From positions 129,486,001 through 129,550,000 of the forward strand of contig CM073886.1 in the NCBI GenBank assembly GCA_037176705.1: a stretch of 64,000 bases of DNA, written 5' to 3'. The notes under the pieces were generated by a model that was given only the letters and a program-made list of their open reading frames with translations, made no database searches and was not told where the DNA came from. This stretch comes from Molossus alvarezi. Taxonomy: Eukaryota; Chordata; Mammalia; Chiroptera; Molossidae. Positions 1-10,805 of the stretch are shown one piece after another. The stretch's first letter is position 1, and each line of letters begins with the position of its first letter. The translations under genes were made by a program, and so were the position numbers.

Positions 1-645
1 GATATTCAGCCTATTAGTCCAGCACATCTAAACAAAATAGCTGGGCAATGTCAAGAGCGTAAACAATACAGAGCTGTCTTTACGCACAAGGTGGGCTGAA
101 TGGTCCCTGCTTGCATTCGTCTGTTTTTACCATCTCTACACTTTTACATCAGCCTCAAGTCACTTCCTTTTCTCCTGTTTTAAGCAGAGTATCAGCCACG
201 TTTCTTCTGGAGCTTAGGGGCCTGAGCATCAGGCTAACCTTGTGCAAGTCTCACTGACTGGAATAGATGAACTGTCAATAGCTGGAACAAATAGGTGACA
301 TTTGGTCTTTCTTGGGGAAGAGTGTGATGGTGAAATTAGACTCATATTGATCTGCGGTTACCAAATACTAAATCCTAGGGTATCCCCGGTAGGTCATCTA
401 TTAATCTGTGGATTATTCAGTGAAATAATTTTTCCATGACATCAACAGCTTTCAATATCTATAACAGCATTTCTTTTGACAGTTTAAAGGGAATATATTT
501 TTAAAAAACAAAATACAGCCTACCAAAGCTATATAGAGAAATGATACAATGTAAACAGGACCCCATGATTGGCAGTCTTGACCAAAGTTGTAATGTTAAA
601 ACATAAATTCTAACTGGAAACATAGGTAACCCATTCGAAATCAAA
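1..645. other. unique non-coding DNA
   Basis: AT-rich single-copy-looking sequence. I see no repeat family, no splice-bounded open frame and no RNA gene. The 75-codon reverse frame at 501-728 has no recognisable composition and overlaps the next repeat. Confidence 0.5.
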
Positions 646-865
646 AGAGAGTCAATAGGGTGCAAAGTAATTTCCACTGGGGCCCCTGTCTGCATGGGTT
701 TTCTCCAGGTACCCTGGTTTCCTCCCACACCCCTAAATCGTCCCAGTCTGAGTGACTGTGTATGTTCAGTGGAAGGACATCCTGTTCAGGGTGGGTTTCC
801 CTCTGGCACCGTGATTTACAGGTGAGGCTCCGCCCCCCAAGACACTGAACTGGGATAAGTAGATT
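646..865 (+). repeat. old LINE 3'-end-like fragment
   Basis: The stretch has the order 'ccactggggcccctgtctg', 'tttcctcccacaccc', 'catcctgttcagggtgg', 'gacactgaactgggataag'. This is the usual 3'-end layout of ancient CR1/L3 or RTE-X type LINE copies in mammals. It is clearly diverged. I cannot decide the family by eye. Confidence 0.4.
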
Positions 866-2430
866 GGAAAATCATACTTTTACTTATTTTTATTAATCTT
901 TCTTAAGTGTAGGTATAGCTTATGTTTCTTTTAGTGTTTAATATTAGAAGTGTTTTGGGTCTTTACGTAGAAGTTTGGTGCTGTTTTTGTGACCAAAAAT
1001 ATGTTATTCACACTTACCTCTTTGTTTACATCAATTAACCTGTGGTCAAATTGGTTTCATTATATGTCATTTCTCTTAAAGTCACAGTTTCCAAGAACCG
1101 ATGTAGGAGATTACGCAAGGACTTACTGTGTATTACTGTGAGGTTGAGGGGCTGGAAGATGGACGTTTTGTAACCTTGTGTTATGCACTCTCACCTGACC
1201 AGGGGGGAAACCTGGCCCACCCAGGTGTATTGGGTGCTTCATTTGCATGTGAATAAGGGTTTGTGATCTTTTGACTTCGAGGAAATAATTTTACCTGGGG
1301 TTACCAATCTGCAAATAAATGGAACTGTGTCCAGAGATCTGGAGCATTTGCTCTTTTGCAAGCTCCCTCTCACTCCAACCAGTGTATGGTTGTAGGTTCA
1401 TTGCATTGCACTGATCCCGGCAGGCCAAGAGACAGCATATTACCAGTGTCCACGAGAAACAGTGCATTCCCAAGATCTGTGGAGAGGAGGGTGAAGACAG
1501 CCTATGCTTTCCATGGCATTAGGTCGATGTTTTTCAGACACCTGGAGTGAAACCTAATGGGTTGTAGCCAGAATGGGGAAAAAAAAAACTAGCATGAAAC
1601 TACCAACATCCATTGCAATGTGTAAAAATAAGTACTGTTTCGTGAAAAGCTTCCTTTAGTTGCATATGGGGTATGTGCCTATGTGTGTGTTTGTTTATTC
1701 TGGGTCAGCATGGAAGATGTGTTTCTTGTTGTGGACAGTCGTCAAAAATATTTAAAGAACATTACAAAATACATTTTAATGGGTAGCCATTAAAACGATG
1801 AGTCTGAAGTCTAGGAAAATGATCTTTCCCCAGAGCCGCAGAACTGATTAATAAGAGATGTGGACATAGAAGCCTAATGACGCCCCATAAACTTTACGGC
1901 ACCTCGCTGCTACTTTATTTCAACCTCAAATACTCTGCGCTTGAACATGGAGAAAAGCTGTGCTTCGGCTTCGAAAACAGATGCCTTCCTGCGTGACTTT
2001 CCCGACTGCAAATAAGATGGAAGGACACGGATACAAAGTTTTCTTCTGGGTGTAGTTTAGATATGTAACAGCAACTATGTTTATATTTAGGGAAAGGGCG
2101 GCTGCGGGTTTCCTCCCTTCGGAACCGATTCTGGGCAGTAAGTGCAGGTGAACAGACAGGGTTTACGAGATGGCACATTTGGTGAGCGAGCAGAAAGGTC
2201 GCTGCTTTCCGTCGGCTCCTCTGCACACTCTGACCCAGCGGAGAGCATGCACATTAATTCCAGCCGACTGCCCAAGGCTTCATTCCCTAGCTGTGGGTGC
2301 AGATTCAGGGGTGCTGGCATGGAAGCCGAAAAAGGCTGAATGAAGAGATTAAGGCATGGTAGACTATTGTAAACCACTATTAGTTATTGTAAAAAGTGAC
2401 AATGTTTGTAACCATAAAAAAATAAGTCCT
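866..2430. other. unique non-coding DNA
   Basis: No repeat family recognised. Several overlapping short open frames lie on both strands at 1915-2380, in a slightly GC-richer stretch. They contradict each other in frame and strand, so I read none as coding. Confidence 0.45.
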
Positions 2431-2541
2431 GGCCCTAGCCGGTTTTGCTCAGTGTTGGAGCATCCGCCTGCGGACCAGAGAGTCCGGGGATCAGTTCCCA
2501 CTAGGGGCACGTGCCAAAAAATATATATGTATATGTATGTA
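2431..2541 (+). mobile_element. VES SINE, tRNA head only, with A/T-rich tail
   Basis: The tRNA-like head is present from 'ggccctagccggttttgctc' (A box region) through 'gatcagttcccactaggggc' (B box region), then runs straight into an A/T-rich tail at 2516. The tRNA-unrelated body, including the usual 'gcaggaggc…ctctctc' part, is missing. Either it was deleted or the copy was made from a short RNA. Confidence 0.75.
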
Positions 2542-3246
2542 TCCCGAATGGAAAAATAGTTGAATATGTGTCTCAGAAACTGGGGATACAAGATATTAAT
2601 CAGCTTGTACTGGATTACAGACATATCTTTATACGCTTCCTCAAGGCCATCACATCCGCATGAGGTGCATATTGAAAATTCGGTGTTACAACGCTTCCCA
2701 GGGCCTGTGGAAATGGAAATCAGGCCGAGGACAAAATGAAGAACTTTGGACAAATCTAAATCCATTCTCTTCCTCTCCTAAGTTCACCCTGAGCCCCGAA
2801 TCTTAGTGGGACTCACACAGAAGTAACTCTATCATTTCTAGCAAACCTGGCAGCATGTGGGTTTCCTTCCAGTAATAAGCATGAAAACATGAACCTCTTT
2901 CTAGAGATGTCTCTCTTACCCTTTGACTCCCATACATATTTTAGAATTGACATAGGCAACTTTTCCCAAAGAATGTACGGACTGCTTATATACACCTATA
3001 GATGCATGCACACATAATTTAGATGGTCATATTAGGCTGGGTATAGAATTATTTTTAAATTGCTAGTAGAGTAAATATTTTTAAGTGCAGCCGAATTAAC
3101 CTCACAGGTATTTTTATTGACATCTTAATTGTTGTAAAAACATGTATTTTCATCTAATTATCGTTATCATTAACCTACCAACAATAACCTTCTGCATATT
3201 TCATGTGGTCGCGGAGCTTGTTATTACAGGCTGCTTTCAGAGCCGT

Positions 3247-3322
3247 GCATTTGCTGTGCTGTGTTTTTAACACAAATGCGACCCACTCTGCCTTTTCCAT
3301 TTAAAATGCATAAGGCAGAGTG
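3247..3322. other. two adjacent inverted repeats (hairpins)
   Basis: Hairpin A pairs gcatttg (3247-3253) with caaatgc (3273-3279), with an inner gtgtt/aacac pair at 3261-3265 and 3269-3273. Hairpin B pairs cactctgcctt (3284-3294) perfectly with aaggcagagtg (3312-3322) around a 17-nt loop. Only four bases separate them. Confidence 0.7.
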
Positions 3323-4562
3323 CATCATAACAGGATGTAACTACATATTAATCAAATTAGCACCACACTTCACAGGCTTGGGCTTTTTGCTGGGCTCCGG
3401 TTAGCTCACCATTCACGAAGCAAAGCAGCGGCATAATGAACGGCTTGGCAAGGCGGCGGTCCATTTTCTTTCCAGAAAGATATAGCGTGGGTTCGCTTTC
3501 AACACGGGCAGGCATGTCGAGGAAGGGGAGCAGCGAGCATTAAGCTGAAGGACAATAAGTGGAATTTAGAATACAAAGGCGGTTTTGCCACTGATAAAAC
3601 ATAAATTCCGTAATTATTTGATGACACAATAGAACTGGAATGACCTATTGTTAAATTATTAAATCTTCATGATCCGAGCAAATAGAAGTCAGTATAGTCA
3701 ATATTCATACTCAGAACATGGCAGATTGGACGCCTCGTCATTGTGAATAGCATGGTACGGGGCAATGGAAAATGGAAAATACAGAACTCGGTGCAACTAG
3801 AACACGTGTCACGTACAATGGTATAATTGTGATTAAATGATTATTGATCTGTTTCAGTGTTTGGCATTGCAGAATCCTAACGATGCATGCAGCAGAGTGC
3901 ACGAAAAATATAAAAACCGGGACGGAATTCGGCTGAGACTAATGATAAGGAAGGAATCAGACAGACACATAAATGGAAGTCAATTACTTTGCTGAGTATT
4001 CAACTGATCGTTAGCACTGGATGCCTGGTACATGCCCACTTCTTCCCTGCCACTGACAACAAACAGACAGCTCATTTACTTTTGATCTAAAAGTTTTTCC
4101 CCCGGCATGGGGCGTAACATGAGTGGAGCATAGCGAGAGGCACCCACCTACCGCCTGGATTTCTTTCTGAGCAGGAATACAAGGTTCCTGTGACATTGGG
4201 CTCGACTTGCTGCTCCTGAGTGACAAGTCCAGGACTGTAGCCTCCTTGGAGAGAAAGAGTGATCAGAGTTCTCACAACCAGAACCGGATTAAAGTCATCT
4301 TAATTTCTGAGCACTACAGGTGTGTGCCACTTACAGGAAGGATGGATCCTTGCACATTGCCCGCGTCCAGACATCTGCACACGTCTAGAGGTGGGTGGTA
4401 TTAGAAGCAGGACATGCAGACGTTGAGAAAGAGGTTGGGGACATGTTGGAGCCTGGGCAAAGGGGGAGACAGGAGAGAGCAAGGCAACGGGAGGGGGACG
4501 GCTGGAGAAGGGGTGAGGAGAAAAGAGGCTGCAAGGGCAAGAAGGCAGCAACTGGCGAGGGA

Positions 4563-4578
4563 GGGAGGGCGGGAGGGG
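4563..4578 (+). other. G-quadruplex motif with one-base loops
   Basis: The sequence is GGGAGGGCGGGAGGGG, four G-runs with single-base loops. This is the class of motif known to fold very stably. It lies in a 220-bp purine-rich stretch (4395-4620). Confidence 0.7.
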
Positions 4579-4773
4579 ACCGAGGGGAAGGACAGGCCTG
4601 GGGGGCCCCTTCCGCAGGGCATTCAGGGGAGCCTAGCGGGGCGGCTCCCCTCGCTCTCGGTCTACAGACTGACGATTATTGGGGTGAGGAGCTAGAGGGG
4701 CACCAAGAGGGTAGGATTCAAACATTTTGGGAACCTGTGGCTCTGGAACAAGAATCAATTTTTTGTTTGTTAA

Positions 4774-5226
4774 TCTTCACCTGAGGATATTTTTCTCTGT
4801 TGATTTTTATTTTTTTATTAAATATGTTTTTATTGAATTTTTTTTTTTTTTTAAGAGAGAGATAGAAACATCAATGTGAGAGAGAAACATGGATCGGCTG
4901 CCTCCTGCACGCCCCCTACTGGAGATGGAGCCTGCAACCGGGCATGTGCCCTGATGGGGAATCGGACAGGGACCTCTCAGTCCAGGGGGCAATGCGCAAC
5001 CCACTGAGCCACACCAGCTGGGCTTCCCCATTGATTTTTAGAGAGAGTCGGGGGAGGGGGGAGAGAAACATTGATGTGAGAAATACACATCGATTAGTTG
5101 CCTCCCACATGTGCCTGGACTGGATTGCACCTGCAACGCAGGTACATTTCTTTTACTGGGAATCAAACCCATGGCTCTTCAGTGCATGGGCCGATGCTCC
5201 AACCACTGAGCAACACTGGCCAGGGC
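4774..5226 (-). mobile_element. VES SINE (long subtype), interrupted by a second VES
   Basis: The reverse-strand copy starts with its 3' part 'cttcacctgaggatattttt' and is interrupted after 4809. It resumes at about 5031 with 'ttgatttttagagagag' and ends with the complement of the tRNA head ('ccactgagcaacactggcca', 5203-5222). The sequence ttgattttta stands at 4800-4809 and again at 5031-5040, the duplicated target of the inner copy. Confidence 0.85.
4810..5023 (-). mobile_element. VES SINE nested inside another VES
   Basis: Complete reverse-strand copy. It has a T-rich start (complement of the A-tail), 'agagagagatagaaacatca', 'ctgcctcctgcacgccccct' and an end of 'ccactgagccacaccagctg' plus ggc. 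It is flanked by the 10-bp repeat ttgattttta, so it is younger than the copy it splits. Confidence 0.88.
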
Positions 5227-5275
5227 TGCGACAAGAATCTTTACTAACAACTCTTTCTACAGTGTCCAGCAATAA

Positions 5276-5456
5276 TTTCTCCTTCTCCTTCTCCTCCTTC
5301 TCCTTCATCATCTTCTTCTCCTTCTCCTCTCCCCTTCCCTTACCCCTCCTTCTCCTCCTTTTTCTTCTCCTTCTTCTTCTTCTCTTTCTTCTCCTCCTCT
5401 CCCTCCCCCTCCCACTGCCCTTCCCCCTCCCCCTTCCTCTCCCTCTCCTTCTCTTT
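5276..5456. repeat. polypyrimidine (CTT/CTC)n tract
   Basis: About 180 bp of nearly pure C/T on the plus strand, mostly ttc, ctc and ccct units. The 259-codon plus frame running through it (4944-5723) is a stop-free low-complexity reading rich in Leu, Phe and Ser. I do not regard it as a gene. Confidence 0.9.
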
Positions 5457-5847
5457 CAAAGGAAAGATTTCCCTTTAAAAGGGAACATTAACATTGGTCT
5501 CTTAGCGGAGCCCCTGAAGATTCAGCAGCATTCACATGGCTCAGCTGCACCACACGCTCTTTGGGGGTCGCGCAGTTTCTCCTCTACTCAGTGTAGAAGG
5601 CAAGTATGCCGGAGTCCTCTTCCTCCACACAGCTTCCCTGTGCCTCATGGATGTGTAGCAGCGGCCTGGGCTCTGCCCCCCAGATGCTTGAGGCACCCCC
5701 CCCCCACTCCCCAGCTGTCCTAACTAAAAATGTTTCCAGACAGGGCCCGAGTCCCCGGGAGCAAACACTGTACTCAACTGAGAACCAGTGGCCTAAACCA
5801 AAGGCAGTTCATGTGGTCAGAACGTCCAAAGAGCCAAGATAAAGTAA
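5457..5847. other. unique non-coding DNA
   Basis: Nothing recognised apart from a short C-run near 5696-5704. It ends at the first of three copies of the SINE target 'acaagaaact'. Confidence 0.45.
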
Positions 5848-5857
5848 ACAAGAAACT

Positions 5858-6066
5858 TTTTATTCCCTTTATTGATTTTAGAGAGAGAGGAAGGGAGAGG
5901 GGGAGAGAGAGAGAAACATCGATGAGAGAAAACATCAATTGGCCGCCTCCTGCATGCCCCCCACTGGGGATCGAGCCCATAACCTGGGCATGTGTCCTGA
6001 CCGGGAATAGAACCGGCGACCTCTTGGTGCAGGGTCGACGTTCAACCACTGAGCCACACCAGGGGG
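5858..6066 (-). mobile_element. VES SINE (short subtype)
   Basis: Reverse copy: 'tattgattttagagagagag', then 'ggccgcctcctgcatgcccc', ending 'ccactgagccacaccagg'. It is flanked by acaagaaact at 5848-5857 and 6067-6076. Confidence 0.92.
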
Positions 6067-6076
6067 ACAAGAAACT

Positions 6077-6328
6077 CTTTTTTTTTTTTCCCTCACCCGA
6101 GGACATTTTTCCATTTTTTGTTCAGATAGAGCGGGAGGGAGAGAGAGGAAGAGAGAGAGAGAGAGACATCAACGTGAAGGGACACATAGAGTGGCTGCCA
6201 CCCACACGACCAACCAGGGCCGGGGACAAACTGCAACCAAGGTACACGCCCTTAGCGGGAACCGAACCCGGGTCTCTCAGGACCGCAGGCCGACGCTCCA
6301 ACCGCTGAGCCAAACCAGCCAGGGCGGG
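6077..6328 (-). mobile_element. VES SINE (long subtype)
   Basis: Reverse copy with the extra 3' segment 'cctcacccgaggacattttt', body 'gtggctgccacccacac', and end 'ccgctgagccaaaccagcca'. It is flanked by acaagaaact at 6067-6076 and 6329-6338. Its left flank repeat is also the right flank repeat of the preceding VES. Confidence 0.92.
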
Positions 6329-6575
6329 ACAAGAAACTCTTTATATTTCATAGCACATATGGGCCAAATGGTTCAGGTAAGTTGAAAAGAACAAAACAAA
6401 AACCCAAAACGCCAGGTCAAAAGATAAATTTGTAATAGCCTAACATTATTTTAAAACAAAACAAAATATGAAACAACAGGCATAGAGCTTCTAAATTCCA
6501 CAAAGAAAGTAAATTTGAGTTTTAAATAATATTCTGAGGCCGAGAGAAGGAATCCAAGTACAGTGCCTGAGAAAG

Positions 6576-6578
<3 letters not shown>

Positions 6579-6623
<45 letters not shown>
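6579..6623. repeat. (GA)n microsatellite
   Basis: About 22 uninterrupted ga units. Confidence 0.97.
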
Positions 6624-6625
<2 letters not shown>

Positions 6626-8371
6626 TATCCCCTTGAGGTCAGCGTCCACAGGATTTGGGAACAGCCCCCATGAGCTCAGTGAACACGCTGGCTGACCCGA
6701 ACCGCTTCGCAGAGGCGCTGGAAGCTGCTGCCGGGCCGGCCCCAGTCCCGGAGGTCGCCGCTTAGAATCCCGGGGCAGCAGCGAGCAGCTCGCTCAGCCT
6801 GAGGCCTCTGGTCCGGGGACACACGTGTTCTGTGCTGAGCCCCCTGGAGCAGGTTCTCCTCACAGCGACGCTCCGGGACAGGGGCTGAATGACAGCCCGT
6901 GCGTGCTGAGGGCTGCTTCGGGGGTACGTTTGGAGAAGAGCCCGTCTCATGGACACACTGGTCGTGTCTGGCCACGCGATGCGATGGCACTCACTGCAGC
7001 GAGTGCCGGGCACAGGGAGCTTTGTCCCAGCAGCTCTCATCCGGGGCACAGGGGGCGCCCAGCTTGCAGGCTCCACCCAGCTGCAGAGTCCTCAGCTCGG
7101 GGCGGGTTCTGAACCCCTAATCTCTCACCAGTCCCCAGGTGAAGCTGCTGCCGCCCGAGGCCCACCTGTGTGCTCCGCCTGCCCTGGGTTCCCCAAGTAA
7201 CCCCACCTCAGAATCATCCCTTTCAGATGCTTTTTACAAACTGCCCAGGTGTTTGGTTAGTGAGGCCCATCTTACATTTGCTTCCCTGTTGCCTTTGACT
7301 GTTTTGTTAATTTTTGTGTGTAAGATCCTTGTCTCCTGTGGAGTATCTGCCCTCCACCTCCCCACAGTGCTGAGATACTGTAGATTCCGAGTAAATGAGC
7401 CCTGATCACAGAATGAATGAAGGCAATGTCAAGTGTGAAGTCATAGTATTATTTTATCCGCTGGGTTTCTCTTCATCCTAAGTAGCTATGTGTTAGCTGG
7501 CTCTAATACCAACTCCATTTTCTACCCACTTTAAATCTATTTTTTTTTTTCTGCATATAGACCTCATTTGGGGAGAACAGAACCTCACATTATGGCTTAC
7601 ATACTTCAACATGAAAAGCGTATAAAAGGACTTTATAGCCATACTTCTATTTTCATTATCTAAGTGTATTAGTAAAAGCAAATCTATTACATCTTCCTTT
7701 TGGGGAGCCAAAAACATCTGGAATTTATGTGATGAGAAAGAGCTCTCTGACAGAGTTTATGTGACATGCAGATCAACTGCAGAGAAGAGAATCACCGGAG
7801 GAAACGTTAAACTAAGTTACGATGCTGTCCCGCCGACGGGAGGCTGAAGCTGGTTGGTGGGCTGTGTCCTGAAGATGCATTAGAATATAAAGGCACCCAA
7901 CGGACAGCTGCTTCTCGGAGACCAGCCCTGCACTACCCTAACTGATAAATACACGTGCCGTATAATGGATAATTCTGGTGCGGGGCTCTGGTCATTTGTC
8001 ACCAGACCGTCAGAAGCAACTCTGTGTGTTACATTGCTGCACACTTTGCTTTTATTTAATGGGAGCTTTATCATTTTTATTTGATTTTTTTATTTATATT
8101 TCAGAATCCTTGAAAGGTTATTCTGCTATCAAAGTGAAACTATATATAGACTGCCAAGCCATTTGAGCTCATATAGATATAAATAAGATTCCACAAGGTT
8201 CACTGAGAAATTCCACCTTTAATACCATGAACTGTAGGAGAGAATGGACATAACCTCTTCCCCACCCCCTCTGGCTCCATAATATACCTCCACATATCTT
8301 TTGCAACTATGGAAAGAAGAGAAATCTTTTTCCTTTCCTTTACTGTTCTTACTTCTTCATATGATGCCATA
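6624..8371. other. unique DNA, GC-rich first part
   Basis: 6660-7200 is GC-rich with scattered CpG and carries open frames on both strands (for example minus 6676-6990 and plus 6949-7200). They overlap in conflicting frames and have no recognisable domain. The remainder, 7200-8370, is ordinary AT-rich DNA. Confidence 0.4.
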
Positions 8372-8682
8372 CCTCTATCTATTCTATATGTCTGTGTCTA
8401 TGTCTGTAAGTCTATGTCTAAATGTCTATGTCTACAAGTCTATGTCTATACGTCTATGACTAATGTCTACATCTCTGTCTATGTCTACATGTCTATATGT
8501 TTGTGTCTATGTCTATATGTCTATGACGATATGACTAAGTCTATGTCTTCTATATGTCTAAGTCATTGTCTATGTCTATGTAAGTCTACGTGTATGTCTA
8601 CATGTCTATGTTTATGTCTATGTCTGTGTCTATGCCTGTGTCTATGTTTATATTTCTATATCTAATCTATAACTGTATCTAT
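8372..8682 (+). repeat. degenerate (TCTATG)n hexamer array
   Basis: Imperfect tctatg/tctgtg/tctaca units over about 300 bp. The 118-codon plus frame here (8309-8665) encodes Cys/Leu/Tyr-rich repeats only because six bases keep the frame open. Confidence 0.9.
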
Positions 8683-9222
8683 TTGAACCTCAGATGCAGA
8701 AACATAATAATATATTTGAAACTAAGGTTGTCCCAGAAAAATTCATGACACATAACCATTGTAAGTGTCATATTTAAAGACAGAGGTTTTCCAAGAAAGG
8801 TATGTTTTTTGCATTAGAGTTGCCTGCAAGGAAGAAACTCAAGAGATGCTTGCTCCCAACTTTCTTAGCTTCTCTTCTGCACATGTCCTTTTCTATCTCC
8901 CATTAAGGTTACAACATGACCCCTAGGGAAGTTCATTCGCCCCAAAGGAGCCACCTGGAAGCAGTTCCTGCAGATATGACATAGGTACCTGGCCGTCTGT
9001 GGGGGCAGGTGTTCTGGTAACTTATTGCTCTCTCTTCCTTGGACAAATCAGCAAAGGACTCTTCTCCATTTCTGTATGTATGTCTGGCCTCTTCTGTGTC
9101 ATTGAAGGGATCCGGAGCAGGAGATACTGAATATAAAAATTATGAAAAGCCAACCCAGCATTACAAAAATTTAAACATATATGTAAAGTTTATCATTTTT
9201 TATTTGATTTTTTATTTATATT
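8683..9222. other. unique DNA
   Basis: No feature recognised, except that 9186-9222 nearly repeats 8065-8100 (an AT-rich 34-37 bp segment). Confidence 0.45.
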
Positions 9223-9530
9223 AATAGCCAAGAAATGGAAACAACCTGATTCCATCGATGGATGAATGGATAAAGAAAAATGTGGTATTTACATACAATG
9301 GAATATTATTCAGCCTTTAAAAAATAAAATAAAATTTTGCCATTTTTAACAACGTGGATGATGTAGAGGATAGTGGCTACGTGAGATAACACAGACACGG
9401 AAGAACAAATGCTACCTGGTCCCAGTTACATGAGGAGCCTAGAGTAGTCGAATTCCCAGAGGCAGCGGTGAGTGCCGAGGGCTGGGGGAGGGGAGATGGG
9501 GACAGAGGGTGGGTTTAGGGAAAAATCTCG
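9223..9530 (+). mobile_element. old L1 3'-end fragment
   Basis: The order 'atagccaagaaatggaaaca', 'gatggatgaatggataaag', 'caatggaatattattcagcc' and 'cccagttacatgaggagcct' is the standard end of mammalian L1 ORF2 and the following 3' UTR. It is diverged and broken by stops. Confidence 0.85.
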
Positions 9531-10535
9531 GTGATGCAGGATGAGGAGGTCCTGGGAGGCGGCCGTGAGGCGTGGTGCCTGCAGCGGACAATACGGCACA
9601 ACTCGGGCGTGAGAGCAAGTTTCCGTCCTTCTCTTCCTGGACTTTGGTACCGTTAAGGGGCAGAAATGGGCTGAGAATGAAAGAGATCGAAATAGCAGTT
9701 TTAGCAGCAATAAAAACAAAATTGGACTGTATGCTTGCATGCGCACTTACCCGAGCGTGCTCGCAGTATGAATTAAACCGACTCCCCCAAATGCAGACTC
9801 AGGGAGTGTGTCAGGGAAGGTGAGCCCGTCCCTTAGGGCTTAGGGCCTGGCCGCTCCCACCGTCTGCACCCAGACCGGTGCCGAGATGTGATCTCTACGT
9901 AGCTCAGCTGAGCACGTCTAAGTCTTCTCCTGAGCTCACCAATCAGATGATGCCCCCTGCCCCTCGCCTTGAGGTGTAAACGAGGGGCCAGAGGAGGCCT
10001 GGACGGATACACACGGAAGACTTGTACTTGTACGTGGAAAGGGATGGGAGAAGGCCACCCGGTACCGGAGCCCTTGGCCTCCCTAAGTGTTGCCTAGACG
10101 TGGCCGTGGGCAGGGTGCAGCTGGCCCCCTTGCCAAAGACCCGGGCCAAGGGACCGACGGGAGGCGGAGTTCCAGCTGCCCCCGTGTTCTCTGGGAGGAG
10201 TGTATCCACCCAGAAGAAGGGGTGCCATTTCCTCCTCGCAAGGCAGAATGTGCCTGGGGGTGTGGGGACTCTGCCTGGAAAACCCCCTTTAGCTACTGTC
10301 TGAGGACTCTGTCCCGGGTAGAGAATGCGAGTCATCTGAGGACAGGGTCAGTGCCAGTCTTCTGTGCCGTGAGGCCTAGCTGAGGCCGAGCTGACTGCGT
10401 GTTGGAGGGTCAGTGACTAGAGGAGGCCCAATAGGAATTGTGCTTTCCATTTGGCTCCAATTAGCGTATGTGTTCTTTTGTTATCCTTTTCCCAACTCAG
10501 CATAAATCTAAAATGTGTTTTTATTCATTTATTTT
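9531..10535. other. unique DNA
   Basis: 10020-10330 is GC-rich with frames open on both strands (93-130 codons). The frames conflict and match nothing I know. No repeat recognised. Confidence 0.4.
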
Positions 10536-10805
10536 ATTATTATTATTTTTTTTAATCTTCACCTGAGGATATTTTTCCATTGGTTTTCAGATAGAGGGAA
10601 GGGGGAGGGAGGGGGGAAGAGAGAGAGAGAGAGGGAGAGAAACATCAATGTGAGAGAGACACATCGATTAGTTGCCTCCCAAAGGACTCCAATCAGGGCC
10701 GAGGATTGGTCTGCAGCTGAGGTATGTGCTCTTGACCAGAATCGAACCTGCGACTCTTTGGTCCGCAGGCTGATGCTCTAACTGCTGAGCCAATCGGACA
10801 AAGGC
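10536..10805 (-). mobile_element. VES SINE (long subtype)
   Basis: Reverse copy with a T-rich lead, 'cttcacctgaggatattttt', a (ga)-rich stretch, 'acatcgattagttgcctccc', and end 'actgctgagccaatcggaca'. It is diverged. I find no clear target-site repeat. Confidence 0.88.

Larger units (their letters stand above)
2542..4773. other. unique DNA with no transposon
   Basis: About 2.2 kb without a recognisable repeat. The part at 3200-4000 is AT-rich with many TAAT/ATTA-type homeodomain cores and two hairpins (separate entry), the look of a conserved non-coding element. Conservation cannot be tested here. 4395-4620 is purine- and G-rich, with overlapping chance frames on both strands. Confidence 0.45.

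Noticed and set aside
4944..5723. 259-codon plus frame
   Set aside because: It crosses two SINE copies and the polypyrimidine tract. The composition is low-complexity and there is no domain.
8309..8665. 118-codon Cys/Tyr/Leu-rich frame
   Set aside because: Reading of the (TCTATG)n array.
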